This document shows positions 8,572-17,492 of a stretch of 64,000 nt of DNA, one piece after another. The notes beneath the pieces are model-generated. The model saw only the letters and a program-made list of their open reading frames with translations. It had not been told where the DNA came from and made no database searches. This DNA comes from Bacteroidota bacterium (GTDB lineage Bacteria > Bacteroidota > Bacteroidia > Bacteroidales > UBA12481): positions 1 through 64,000 of the forward strand of contig JABHCC010000084.1 of assembly GCA_018669475.1 (NCBI GenBank). Direction: 5' to 3'. The translations under genes and the position numbers were made by a program. The stretch's first letter is position 1; every line of letters starts with the position of its first letter.

Positions 8572-9607
8572 AAAGATCAATAATTAGCTGAATTCGAAAT
8601 TTTTCGTGATGTTTTTCAATTTCCAGAATATGCCTGTCAGGGTATTGTAATTCCAATCGACGTCGAACATTTTTTAGTCCTATGCCACCAACTTTCTCGA
8701 TTTCATATAATCGGACTTGCTTAATGCTGTTTTCTACAACTATTTTGAGCTGATGATCTGCAATTTCAATGAATATAGATATTCCCGGAGTGGCTACTTT
8801 CCTATCGCCATGCTTAAAAGCGTTCTCAACAAGAGGGATGAGGAGCATAGGGGCAATCTTCTTGCCAGCAGATATGCCGGATAATTTTACCCGGACAAAA
8901 TCTGGCTGATTGAGACGAATCTTTTGCAAATCAATGTAGTTCTGAAGATATTCAAGCTCCTTTTCCAAAGGAACCTGATCTTCGCTGGTCTCATAAATAC
9001 AATAGCGTAAAATATCCGACAATTTGATCAGGGTTTCTGAGGCACGTTCAGGATACTGAAGAACCAGTGTATCGATATTGTTGAGGGTATTGAACAGGAA
9101 GTGGGGATTTAATTGAGAGCGTAAATGCACCAACTCGCTTTGAGTCTTTTCGTGTTCCATCTCCTTGCTTTTTATCTGCATGCTAAACCAAAACATCAAC
9201 AACTTTGTTCCGATCGCCATTCCAACCATCATATTAAGAGTTAACAGACTACTAAAGATCTCACTGCTGAGAGGTGTGGGACCGGATGCGGGCATTGGCA
9301 AAAAAACATAAACATATTCTTTAAGTAATTTTGCTGCAATCGCGAGAAGACTGATTGTTACCAAATAGATTATAGCTGAAATAACAAATTGTTTTCTGAA
9401 CATTACTTTTGGAAGCAGATAGTAAAGAGAAAAGTATACAGCCACCATATTCAAAGGAACATAAAGAAGATTATTAAGGATTCTGAATCCAATTGCATCC
9501 TGATTGAAGACTGCAGGCAAAGTGTAAAATATTACCATAAATAGCCAAAAGGCTGCATGTCGTACAAGCTTGTTTAGTAATGGCCCAGGATATTCAATTT
9601 GAATCAT
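8561..9607 (-). CDS. LytS/YehU-type membrane sensor histidine kinase
   Basis: Four hydrophobic segments lie in residues 15-145, with no large periplasmic domain, followed by a short coiled coil and the His_kinase domain: SQLNPHFLFNTLNN with His169, typical of the LytS/YehU group. The ATPase part has LLIPLVENAFKHG (N box) and GGIGLKNVRRRL (G box). It would sense a membrane-associated signal and phosphorylate the LytTR regulator that overlaps its end. Confidence 0.95.
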   Translation of the reverse strand: MIQIEYPGPLLNKLVRHAAFWLFMVIFYTLPAVFNQDAIGFRILNNLLYVPLNMVAVYFSLYYLLPKVMFRKQFVISAIIYLVTISLLAIAAKLLKEYVYVFLPMPASGPTPLSSEIFSSLLTLNMMVGMAIGTKLLMFWFSMQIKSKEMEHEKTQSELVHLRSQLNPHFLFNTLNNIDTLVLQYPERASETLIKLSDILRYCIYETSEDQVPLEKELEYLQNYIDLQKIRLNQPDFVRVKLSGISAGKKIAPMLLIPLVENAFKHGDRKVATPGISIFIEIADHQLKIVVENSIKQVRLYEIEKVGGIGLKNVRRRLELQYPDRHILEIEKHHEKFRIQLIIDLYEN

Positions 9608-9616
9608 TTCATGAAA

Positions 9617-9979
9617 TTATCGAATATATATCACTTTCTCATACAAACTTGTTATACTTGTTTGAAGACAGCTGTTCTTCATTAAAGGCGAAGGCACCAA
9701 TGAATGATAATGACTTCTAATAAGTCTATAATTGGCGTGAGGAAAAAATTCGGGTTCCTCAGAGAAAAGACTAGTAGTAAGGGAGAAGCATAAAAGTGCT
9801 AAAATGAGTTCCATCCTATAAAGTTCTGAAAGAGTATCTGGATATAAAATACAATCGATTAACCCCTTAAAGCAATCGACAAAGGTTGTGGTCAATCTCA
9901 TCATTTCTGACAAACTATTCAAATCCTCCCAAAAGTGGTTTGATAATTTTCCCGCCAGCTCCACAACTGTACAATGCAT
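9617..9979 (-). CDS. Doubtful small ORF upstream of the kinase
   Basis: An open frame ends 9 nt before the kinase start. The longest version starts with TTG at 10042 (141 codons); an ATG at 9979 gives 120. I recognise no domain. A hydrophobic stretch LILALLCFSLTTSLFS could be a signal sequence of an even shorter product starting at 9817. It is poor in lysine and rich in cysteine compared with its neighbours, which argues against coding. The 9608-10206 interval otherwise holds only short repeats and a possible promoter. Confidence 0.22.
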   Translation of the reverse strand: MHCTVVELAGKLSNHFWEDLNSLSEMMRLTTTFVDCFKGLIDCILYPDTLSELYRMELILALLCFSLTTSLFSEEPEFFPHANYRLIRSHYHSLVPSPLMKNSCLQTSITSLYEKVIYIR

Positions 9980-10042
9980 CTCATCGAAACGGGGTACATT
10001 ATTTATTATAGCCCTGAAATTCAAAATTCCTTCAATGCACAA

Positions 10043-10070
10043 TAATGCAACTTAATGCAACTTAATGCAA
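10043..10070. repeat. Tandem 10-bp direct repeats (TAATGCAACT, 2.8 copies)
   Basis: Two full copies and one partial copy of TAATGCAACT stand head to tail, one helical turn apart, between the divergent kinase and T9SS-protein genes. In-phase repeats of this size can be regulator sites; LytTR regulators bind direct repeats, but their usual spacing is about two turns, so assignment to the adjacent regulator is only a suggestion. Confidence 0.6.
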
Positions 10071-10150
10071 TATTTCCGTGTGCTATTTATGGGACTATAC
10101 CAAAAAACCTTAGCCCACTAATTGGATCCTTATGCACTCATGTTCAACCC

Positions 10151-10181
10151 TTTGAATGTTGGAGATAATTTCATAACTTGT
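10151..10181 (+). promoter_or_regulatory. Possible promoter of the 777-residue T9SS protein gene
   Basis: TTTG at 10151-10154, a 19-nt spacer and TAACTTGT at 10174-10181 resemble -33 TTTG / -7 TAnnTTTG, with the -7 box one base short of the consensus. The start codon lies 26 nt downstream. Confidence 0.35.
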
Positions 10182-10206
10182 ACTAACTAACCAATCCATC
10201 TATCTC

Positions 10207-12540
10207 ATGAACTTCAAGAAATTACTTTACACATTATTACTGATGCTGGTTTTTCCGGCCATCAGTTTTGCTCAATCGGTTTATACTGTGGAAGACGTTT
10301 ACACCAATCCTGACCTTCACGAAGGGGATTCTATCATCCTGGCAGCTTATTATTCCGATACAACAGCAAATCTTCTGGTTCAATCCTATACAGATTATTT
10401 GCTCAATCAACCCATGCCACCTAATTCTATCCTGGTGCTTGAAGATCTGGTGCCACCAGAAAGTGCCTGGAATGGTGGTTTTGTTGTCGCACGAGGAACA
10501 ATCAGATTTGAAGAAAGAACCGATAACTATAATCCTGAGGATACTCGTATCGCGTATCTAAGTGCGTACGATATATCCGTTGTGGTAACCGGGATGGAAA
10601 GCACATATGTCCCAGAGCTGCCATCAGACAATAATGATTATGCTGAAGTACCATGTGATACTTGCAAGTTTGCAATATTGATAAGCGGAGGTATAGATAA
10701 CTGGAACAATCATAGCAAATACTGGAAAAGCATCGTAGCTCTGTATGAATATAAGACCGAAAGAGAACGTTATTGCAAGGATAATGTATTTGTCCATTAT
10801 TATAAAGGTGTCAGAAAAACCAATGATATACCCAGTGCAAGTGTAAAGAAAGCCGATAGTACCTCTCTTGCAGCATCTTTTAAGGAGATCGCAGAACGAG
10901 TAGCAAAGTGTACAAAAGCAGGACAGAAGGCGACTTTCCAGAAAATGGTTGCTAACCATGGAGTAAAAACTGGTGATATCAACTTACTTGGTAAAGGAAA
11001 TTTCTTAAAACCATCTCTTCTCAGAGATTGGCAGCAGACTATTATTGACTCCTGCTGCACAACTATTTATGATGAATTTTTACAATGCTATGCGGGATAC
11101 GATGTTGATACAATAGCCAACCTTGACACGAAAAACAAAACCAAAGTGTATATAAATTCTAGTGCTGATAAACAAGTCAGTGCTAGTGCTCCCAATGAAG
11201 TTGATTCTTATTTAAAAGGAAAAATTGATGCATTAAAAGCCGGGAAGTCTTATGAAGATGCGGTTCTTGCCGGAAAACTTGCCTACGATATTCAACTCGG
11301 TAAGTGGCGTGATGAAGAGCACAAAAAGGCTGATTCATTCAGGCAAAAGACGGATTCTCTAAAACTAGTAAACACCATAAATGAATTATTAATCCAATTA
11401 TACGAGCTTGAGATTACTAAAAGAAAGAATGACAGCGCACTTTACAACGGATTGATTTGTAAATCCAAAAATATTACGATTACTCCAATGGAAAGATATT
11501 GTCAGTGGCATAAATATGTTCTACCGCCGGGTGGACAGCTAATCTTAAAATTCAAGGGTGATTCTACCAATTGTGGTAACGTAACTGTTTATAAAGAGCA
11601 GGCTGATAAAAGTAAAGAGAAAGTCAAGGTATGGAATTGGAACGTCAAAGGTTCATTAAAATGGAAAGCTGGTTATAGCACGAGAGTAATCAATGGAGCA
11701 ACAACGAACTCCACAACCTTCTGGGTGCATAATGATAGTGAAGAGTTCAAGATAACAGGTGAAGTCACTGGTAATACATCATTGCCCGAAAGCCCATCAA
11801 ATAAGGAGGAATTTCCGGGATTTTCTGTTGGCGGAAGTGATACGGTATCAATAGAATTCGGTGAAATCACTGAAGAGAAATTCAAGTTTGAGGATGTTGA
11901 TTCGATAGGCGTCATACTCAAAAATTTGCCGCGATATATGGGTCCAGAGTATGTGACTGAGATGGATATTACTTTTACGGTTAATCCGCTTGATACACTC
12001 TGGAACAATATGGAGTTGTATTTTGAAATAATTGATTTAGTGACCCCGGGAATGTTTATCATTACAGCAGAAGGTGCTGAAAACGGCTACATTGAAATGT
12101 TAATCGAAGAACCGGGTATTTACTCGGCATTCCTGGGTGATTTAGGAGAGATGCAATATGATGGAAAGGGGCATATACGATTGGCATCACCTGAAGCTCA
12201 ATTTGCTTTTGATTGTTGGGGATTACGTATTTCAACAAATACCAGTTCTGTGCCTGGTATGTCTAAAGACAATAATAAGGAATTACTAAAATTAGCCCCC
12301 AATCCTTTTGGCTCGGGAACAATGATCGAATATAACATACCACGATCTGGTGAAGTTAGGCTGCTTATCTATGACCTCTCTGGCAAAGTAATTTCAGATC
12401 TAAAGAACGAACATCACCAAAGCGGTGTATACCACACATACTTTGATAGTAGCCAAATACCTGACGGATTCTATATTCTTCGTTTATCGATCGATAACCA
12501 ATTAGTAGGAGCTACAAAAATTAGCAAAATAAATAATTAA
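10207..12540 (+). CDS. T9SS-exported protein with a possible caspase-like (clan CD) domain
   Basis: A 777-residue protein with signal peptide 1-22 and a C-terminal type IX sorting domain (about 690-777: LAPNPFGSGTMIEY, VRLLIYDLSGKV, GFYILRLSID). Residues 153-300 look like a divergent caspase/legumain-like fold: a first hydrophobic strand FAILISGG, an acidic/basic helix, ATFQKMVANHG with His251, then DEFLQCYAG with Cys294. The His-Cys spacing of 43 is in the range of clan CD peptidases. Residues 480-690 contain beta-rich segments of unknown kind. It would be secreted across the outer membrane and anchored or released. The peptidase call is an inference from pattern; specificity cannot be read. 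A terminator follows. Confidence 0.85.
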   Translation: MNFKKLLYTLLLMLVFPAISFAQSVYTVEDVYTNPDLHEGDSIILAAYYSDTTANLLVQSYTDYLLNQPMPPNSILVLEDLVPPESAWNGGFVVARGTIRFEERTDNYNPEDTRIAYLSAYDISVVVTGMESTYVPELPSDNNDYAEVPCDTCKFAILISGGIDNWNNHSKYWKSIVALYEYKTERERYCKDNVFVHYYKGVRKTNDIPSASVKKADSTSLAASFKEIAERVAKCTKAGQKATFQKMVANHGVKTGDINLLGKGNFLKPSLLRDWQQTIIDSCCTTIYDEFLQCYAGYDVDTIANLDTKNKTKVYINSSADKQVSASAPNEVDSYLKGKIDALKAGKSYEDAVLAGKLAYDIQLGKWRDEEHKKADSFRQKTDSLKLVNTINELLIQLYELEITKRKNDSALYNGLICKSKNITITPMERYCQWHKYVLPPGGQLILKFKGDSTNCGNVTVYKEQADKSKEKVKVWNWNVKGSLKWKAGYSTRVINGATTNSTTFWVHNDSEEFKITGEVTGNTSLPESPSNKEEFPGFSVGGSDTVSIEFGEITEEKFKFEDVDSIGVILKNLPRYMGPEYVTEMDITFTVNPLDTLWNNMELYFEIIDLVTPGMFIITAEGAENGYIEMLIEEPGIYSAFLGDLGEMQYDGKGHIRLASPEAQFAFDCWGLRISTNTSSVPGMSKDNNKELLKLAPNPFGSGTMIEYNIPRSGEVRLLIYDLSGKVISDLKNEHHQSGVYHTYFDSSQIPDGFYILRLSIDNQLVGATKISKINN

Positions 12541-12561
12541 GTTGCATTGACGCTTCCAATT

Positions 12562-12593
12562 AAAAAGGCTCATTAATTTGGGCCTTTTTTTAT
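12562..12593 (+). terminator. Rho-independent terminator
   Basis: AAAAAGGCTC, loop ATTAATTT, GGGCCTTTTTTT: a 10-bp stem with one wobble pair and a T tract, 22 nt after the stop of the T9SS protein. Confidence 0.78.
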
Positions 12594-12939
12594 TATTGAC
12601 AAATGATGAATTCAAAACACTTGGCGATCCTACCCTATCACTCAAAGATTACCTGTAATTTCAGAAATAGCACAAAAAATCACATAGTATGCTGAAATAA
12701 TGTAAACGGAGATCTTGGATAATTTATTTGAAATCTGCCCCTTTTTATCCCCAAGAAAAACAAAAACAGTAATTATCTAAAGAACTGGCAATTTGAGCTT
12801 TAGTATCATTGTTCTAATAAAATATGAAGTATGGGTTGAAACCCTTCAACTCATACAACCCCAACTATGCTGGTATGCCAGCTGTTTCTTCGATATGAAA
12901 AAAATATTGTAACTTAGTGCATAACTAACCTTTACCGCC
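12594..12939. other. Intergenic stretch with two short hairpins
   Basis: No gene is visible. Near its right end, GTATGGGTTGAA (12829-12840) pairs with TTCAACTCATAC (12845-12856) with one G-T pair around a 4-nt loop. Shortly after, GCTGG/CCAGC forms a small stem. Neither is followed by a clear T run, so these are leader or REP-like structures ahead of the small lipoprotein gene and not evident terminators. Confidence 0.5.
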
Positions 12940-13179
12940 ATGCGTTTAATTCGATTTTCAGCGACTATTGGAGTGTTGTGCGGTCTCGTTATCCTACTTC
13001 TCAGTGTGATCTCTTGCCAAAAAGATGACAATGGAGAAGATCCTGTTTCGGGCTTGTACTGGATTGAATGCCAGGGCCAGCAAGTAGATGAAAATATCAT
13101 TAAGCAAAACAATAATGACTTTAGCGATAATTCCTTTAATGAGTCAACAAAAGAAAACCCAAAAACCACCAACGGTTAA
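12940..13179 (+). CDS. Small lipoprotein, possibly interrupted by a stop codon
   Basis: A 79-residue product starts at ATG 12940 with a lipoprotein signal (VLCGLVILLLSVISC) and a polar Asn/Asp-rich remainder. I do not recognise a family. After the TAA at 13177-13179 the same frame stays open for another 48 codons to a TAA at 13324-13326, and this extension reads plausibly (NKGIYYYMFQTRSGNSF, KIVKTK), much like the last strands of a T9SS sorting tail or another beta domain. The gene may once have made a 128-residue protein and now be truncated, or the read-through part may be a chance frame. It lies 11 nt from the next gene when extended. Confidence 0.5.
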   Translation: MRLIRFSATIGVLCGLVILLLSVISCQKDDNGEDPVSGLYWIECQGQQVDENIIKQNNNDFSDNSFNESTKENPKTTNG

Positions 13180-13336
13180 AGAGTAGCTGATTTATTCAAT
13201 GAAAACTTATCAGCTGTTGAAAATACCTGTTGTTGGCAGAACTCCAACCCAAACAAAGGTATCTACTATTATATGTTTCAAACCCGGTCTGGCAATTCAT
13301 TTAGTAAAATAGTAAAAACAAAATAATCCTGGGATT

Positions 13337-15040
13337 ATGAAAAAAAGTCTCTTGTTCATTGGAATCATTTTCTGCTTAGGCATTTCATCAATTGAAGAAG
13401 CAAATGCCCAAAAGACCATGTACAAAATCAGAATCAGAAATCACCTTAAAGTTGATGCCTATGATCTAAGGTATTGGCTTAAGTTTAATGATTCAGTTGC
13501 TGCGCCTAATGGTGCCAAGCACAGCATGCAAATGACTAAGAACAATGGCTCTATGCTCATTGACAGCTTATGGAAAAAAGGTAAAAAATTCTATAAAAAA
13601 CAATCTGGAATGGTCAGGCATGGAAAAGGACCCTGGCATTTTGAGACAGAATTCAATATTGGAGGTCCCGTTGCAGTTAAACCAAACAAAATAGCTGAAT
13701 TCACGATTGATTTGAAACTGGCTAAATGGTATGATTTTGCGTGGCATAATACACTTGGTGGTAGTTACAGCTGGACAGACGCAAACGGCAAGTGCCTGGG
13801 AGAATGGAGCTTATCTGTCAATAACCCAGAAAAGCCCAATTGGAATATTGAGACTTTTCTGGTTATTCCTCCCTTTAAACCCACAGATAATAGCTCAACT
13901 TCAGGTTGCAGCATAAATAAAGAAGATTCAGTGATATATGCCCTAAACACTATTCTCCTACACAGAGAAGAGTTGATTAACCTGGGATATTTTGAGGGAG
14001 TAATCCCTCCCGGAGATACTGTCACCCATGTATCGGCTCATGAAAGCATGGAGGATGGCGATTCCATTTTTAACCAATGGAGTTTTGAAAATATGCGAAC
14101 TGGCGAAAATTGGACGGTCAATTTAGGTGCAGAAATCATTAAAGGTACCCTTTATACCCCGGGGGATACCATTTTTTGGTCGGAGGGAGAAATCGATTCT
14201 TCATATGTTAGCTACCTGGGTGGCACTGGCAATGAACTCAGGTGTTTGCAAATGCCTGAATTCTTAGCAACCGATCCCACTGATGAATTTGTAAATGCAG
14301 GTTTCGCCTACCCGAATCAACTGGCTAATGAAGATTTTTTCAACCTTACATTCATCAGAACTGGTAGAGGCATTCCCGGTACTTCACAAAGCTATGGAGG
14401 TCAAGGCACTGCTGACACTGCTTCGTGTGTCGTCTATCATGGTGACTTCAGACCAACTGCTTCCTGGACCAATGGCGATGGTTCATTTGAGCCCGTAAAC
14501 GATTCCATTTTCATCTCGATCACAGTAACCCGACAAGAAGAAGAATCTGATTGGTTCTTTACTGATATAACAGGAGAGCACCTAGGCGATACAATACTGT
14601 TCCACCATCATATTTCAGGTCTGACAAATGATCTGTTATTACCGATTGGGTTTTCTCCTGACGAACTCAATCAGATCGATTCTCTTAGGCTTATTGTCTC
14701 GACTGGATTATCACCGTCTTCACCTGATACATTATGGGCAAATATTTCAAGGGCTCAGCAGGTTGAATCCCTACTTCTCACCGACCAGATCAATCTACAT
14801 GTTTATCCCAATCCTGTTACTAGTCATATCAATTTTGTGTATGATCTTATGCAATCTAACTCAGTAGTTATTAGCATTTTTGATGTCAATGGGAGACAGA
14901 TTGATCAAGTTATGAGCTCACACCAGAATCATGGGAAACAACAAACTACGTGGATGGCCGATCATCTGCCATCTGGATTATACTACTATATGATTAAGGT
15001 AGGTAGCAGTAGTTCGTTTGGCAAAATTTTTAAGTTGTGA
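13337..15040 (+). CDS. T9SS-exported protein of unknown function
   Basis: A 567-residue protein with a signal peptide ending ANAQ (residue 25) and a type IX sorting domain at about 485-567 (VYPNPVTSHINFVYDL, SIFDVNGRQ, LPSGLYYYMIKV). The N-terminal part (25-185) contains an aromatic-rich beta region with GSYSWTDANGKCLGEW. The middle (235-440) contains an apparent repeat of VNDSIFISITV-type strands; no catalytic motif stands out. Secretion by the Por/T9SS machinery is well supported. A carbohydrate- or surface-binding role is possible but unproven. Confidence 0.85.
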   Translation: MKKSLLFIGIIFCLGISSIEEANAQKTMYKIRIRNHLKVDAYDLRYWLKFNDSVAAPNGAKHSMQMTKNNGSMLIDSLWKKGKKFYKKQSGMVRHGKGPWHFETEFNIGGPVAVKPNKIAEFTIDLKLAKWYDFAWHNTLGGSYSWTDANGKCLGEWSLSVNNPEKPNWNIETFLVIPPFKPTDNSSTSGCSINKEDSVIYALNTILLHREELINLGYFEGVIPPGDTVTHVSAHESMEDGDSIFNQWSFENMRTGENWTVNLGAEIIKGTLYTPGDTIFWSEGEIDSSYVSYLGGTGNELRCLQMPEFLATDPTDEFVNAGFAYPNQLANEDFFNLTFIRTGRGIPGTSQSYGGQGTADTASCVVYHGDFRPTASWTNGDGSFEPVNDSIFISITVTRQEEESDWFFTDITGEHLGDTILFHHHISGLTNDLLLPIGFSPDELNQIDSLRLIVSTGLSPSSPDTLWANISRAQQVESLLLTDQINLHVYPNPVTSHINFVYDLMQSNSVVISIFDVNGRQIDQVMSSHQNHGKQQTTWMADHLPSGLYYYMIKVGSSSSFGKIFKL

Positions 15041-15174
15041 AACCCATGAATATTTCTGGTCTAAACCTGGTGGACTAGCTCTCTCTTAAAGTTAAGGTAT
15101 TATTTTCTGGTTTTGTCGAGTTTGTGAAACAATTTTCCCCCTAGCTCCACCAAAGGGTGTGGGGGTGAGTGTAC

Positions 15175-16140
15175 TCATTCCTGGTCTCGTATACAGCGAA
15201 CCGAGAAGCCTCTTCTTTTGCTGCTGGTGTTTCTGTTTACTCCATCCTCTTTATACCCCAAATAGCGATACCAGGCTTCAAAAGATTCTCCTGGAGTGGA
15301 GGACCAGTAGTTCCCATATTTTTGAAGGTCACTGAATTTGCCACTGTAACTCTTTAATCCCCCGGGTAAAGCATTGAAATTACTGCTGTTGTCACCATTC
15401 CCATCATCCCTCCATCCACTGGCCGACTTCAGTTTTCGTCCGACTGATCCCCCTGCTCTCCAATCCAAATCATCCACCTGTGAGGACAACATGCCGAGGT
15501 ATCTTTCAAGTGTTTTCCACTCTTCATCACTTGGGACATGCCAACCATCCGGACAAGCAATCATTGCTGCTTCCCAATTATATAAAACTCCATAATCCTC
15601 GTAGTTATTCTGTGTTTTGGCAATATCAACCGTGCTTCCATTATATTCATAAACGTAGTAAAATGGATAATCATCAGCTCCATCGAGTGCCTGGCTCACA
15701 GTAGGCAGGTAGGCCAGGTTGTCCACCATCCATGTTTGCGATCCCATAGTAGAGAATGCGTACTCCCTTCCGGCATACTCAAAAGTGCCTTCCAAGGGCA
15801 GCTCCTCATAAACTACCACTTTCAGGCTTTGTCTTGTGTACAATTCGCCATCACCGACTGTTACTTGTATCATATATTCCCCTTCAGTATCGGGAGATTT
15901 CCACACAACAGATGTCCCCGACGATCCATGAAGGAATGTTCCATAATCAGCCTCCCAGAAATAAGCCACTGCATCACCATCTCCATCGGCTGCCAAACAG
16001 CTTAGTGTAACATTGGTATTGACCAGGACACGCTCTGGATTTGCATCAAAATCTATGATATTAGGGGCATAATGATTGTTTTCACAACTACTAATCAGCA
16101 TTATTGCAAGAATGCCTAATGAAAAAACTATCTTACTCAT
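15175..16140 (-). CDS. FISUMP-domain lipoprotein
   Basis: The 321-residue product has a lipoprotein signal (LAIMLISSC), a PKD/Ig-like domain (about 27-112: DFDANPERVLVNTNVTLSC, ending VTVGDG and VVVYEE) and a Fibrobacter succinogenes major paralogous (FISUMP) domain. The latter is marked by QTWMVDNLAYLP, YGVLYNWEAAM, CPDGWHVPSDEEW, FNALPGG and the C-terminal GFSVRCIRD. The family is common in Bacteroidota; the proteins are surface-exposed and their function is unknown. It is convergent with the T9SS gene, and the 134-bp gap between them holds a CCCCC/GGGGG hairpin at about 15138-15166. Confidence 0.93.
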   Translation of the reverse strand: MSKIVFSLGILAIMLISSCENNHYAPNIIDFDANPERVLVNTNVTLSCLAADGDGDAVAYFWEADYGTFLHGSSGTSVVWKSPDTEGEYMIQVTVGDGELYTRQSLKVVVYEELPLEGTFEYAGREYAFSTMGSQTWMVDNLAYLPTVSQALDGADDYPFYYVYEYNGSTVDIAKTQNNYEDYGVLYNWEAAMIACPDGWHVPSDEEWKTLERYLGMLSSQVDDLDWRAGGSVGRKLKSASGWRDDGNGDNSSNFNALPGGLKSYSGKFSDLQKYGNYWSSTPGESFEAWYRYLGYKEDGVNRNTSSKRRGFSVRCIRDQE

Positions 16141-16157
16141 CTTGTTCAGTTTAAGCT

Positions 16158-16165
16158 CAAAAATA
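16158..16165 (-). promoter_or_regulatory. Possible -7 box for the FISUMP gene
   Basis: TATTTTTG on the minus strand fits TAnnTTTG, 18 nt upstream of the ATG. No good TTTG is found 19 nt further upstream, so this is weak. Confidence 0.28.
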
Positions 16166-16237
16166 AGAAATCTATGTCAATTTAGCCTAATGATTACTAC
16201 CAGTCTTCTACTATTGACAGAATACAAATCCCGATAA

Positions 16238-17245
16238 CTATTTTTTATAGAAAAACCTGCCAGTAATTAGTAATCCGGCAAATACGAAGGCGGCAAATAC
16301 AAGGCTGGCCAATGATACTTGCATGCCACCTGATATTACATGACCGCTTGTGCATCCTCCGGCCAATCGGGCTCCGAAAATAAGGATGAATCCACCAATA
16401 AAGGCCCATATTACTCTTCCTCCAATCGATTCACCTTTATACTTTCTCCAATTTTCATGAATAGTTATTAATTTAAAATCACCACGAATAAGTGATAAAA
16501 CCAAACCTGAGAGCATGGCTCCCCCGAGAAAATAGATCTGCCAGTTTCCGGATTTTGTGATTTTGGTGAAATAATCATTATCAGTGGTTTGGGTAATCAG
16601 ATCGGCTATGTATGGGTAAAAGGTTGAAGCACCCATTCCTCTGTTTTCTGTTACGGTGAGAAATAAATAAGCATTGAGGAGAGCCAGACCGATCCCGGCA
16701 TATAACCAATTCATTTTCTTTGATTTCTCTATTTTGTTGAGCCAAAAAGCGGCTGCGATGAATACTACACTCAAGACAATCAGAATAACAAAGAAAATAA
16801 CTCCATGACTACCAGTAAGACTATAGAGGCTGATTTTACCCAAATCCGGTCCTCTGAGGAAGGCCATATTTGGAAGAACAATTGTATAAACCAGACCACC
16901 TGATAAACCTCCGATAATCCCCACTAAAGCATCAACAGATCCTTCTCCAAGGGAAATCGCCATAGTACCCGGACAATAACCCAGAATGGCCATACCGGCT
17001 CCAAAGATTAGTCCGCCAATCATCACTCCTCCAAGCATGAAGGGTTTTATGTGGTATGTTGCCAATGAAAATGCTATCTCGGTGTTTATTAAAACCATCC
17101 CTACTCCAATAGCCACAGCAATGGCCTTGGCCACAGTATAATCTGTCAACATGGCCATGCCGCTAATAGTATTAAACCTGTTTAGCCTTGAATATTGAAG
17201 TATAGCACCAAATAGAAATCCCAGAATCAAAGTAGTAATGATCAT
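16238..17245 (-). CDS. YeeE/YedE-family (TsuA-like) sulfur-compound transporter
   Basis: This 335-residue protein is almost wholly hydrophobic, with about nine to ten membrane segments. It contains both half-signatures of the YeeE/YedE family: GYCPGTMAISLGEG in the first half and GARLAGGCTSGHVISGG near the C-terminus. In the TsuA members the conserved cysteines in such motifs guide thiosulfate through the membrane. Being a single chain with both halves, it is of the full-length and not the split PmpA/PmpB type. Import of thiosulfate or a related sulfur species is the likely job. It stands alone; no TusA-like gene is beside it. Confidence 0.9.
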   Translation of the reverse strand: MIITTLILGFLFGAILQYSRLNRFNTISGMAMLTDYTVAKAIAVAIGVGMVLINTEIAFSLATYHIKPFMLGGVMIGGLIFGAGMAILGYCPGTMAISLGEGSVDALVGIIGGLSGGLVYTIVLPNMAFLRGPDLGKISLYSLTGSHGVIFFVILIVLSVVFIAAAFWLNKIEKSKKMNWLYAGIGLALLNAYLFLTVTENRGMGASTFYPYIADLITQTTDNDYFTKITKSGNWQIYFLGGAMLSGLVLSLIRGDFKLITIHENWRKYKGESIGGRVIWAFIGGFILIFGARLAGGCTSGHVISGGMQVSLASLVFAAFVFAGLLITGRFFYKK

Positions 17246-17492
17246 AATTTCAATTTTTCATGAAGATAATGTTTTTGAGGAAAAGGAGAGGCTCCAAATA
17301 CCCCACTCTACTATTATGGGGAAATTTTTGTGACCTATGGAAAAATGATATGTTATTCATCCGTCATGGAGGCGTTTTTATGGTTTTTGACATTAATGCC
17401 AGATAATGCCATGAATTCCTGGCTAATTAGCTAAGGCTTTTTTGTATATTGTGTTTTCCATGGTTCATCATTAAACAATTAAGTCTATTCTC

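Noticed and set aside
15138..15166. CCCCC...GGGGG hairpin between convergent genes as a terminator
   Set aside because: The stem core is imperfect and no T run follows on either strand, so it is mentioned only as a structure in the gap.
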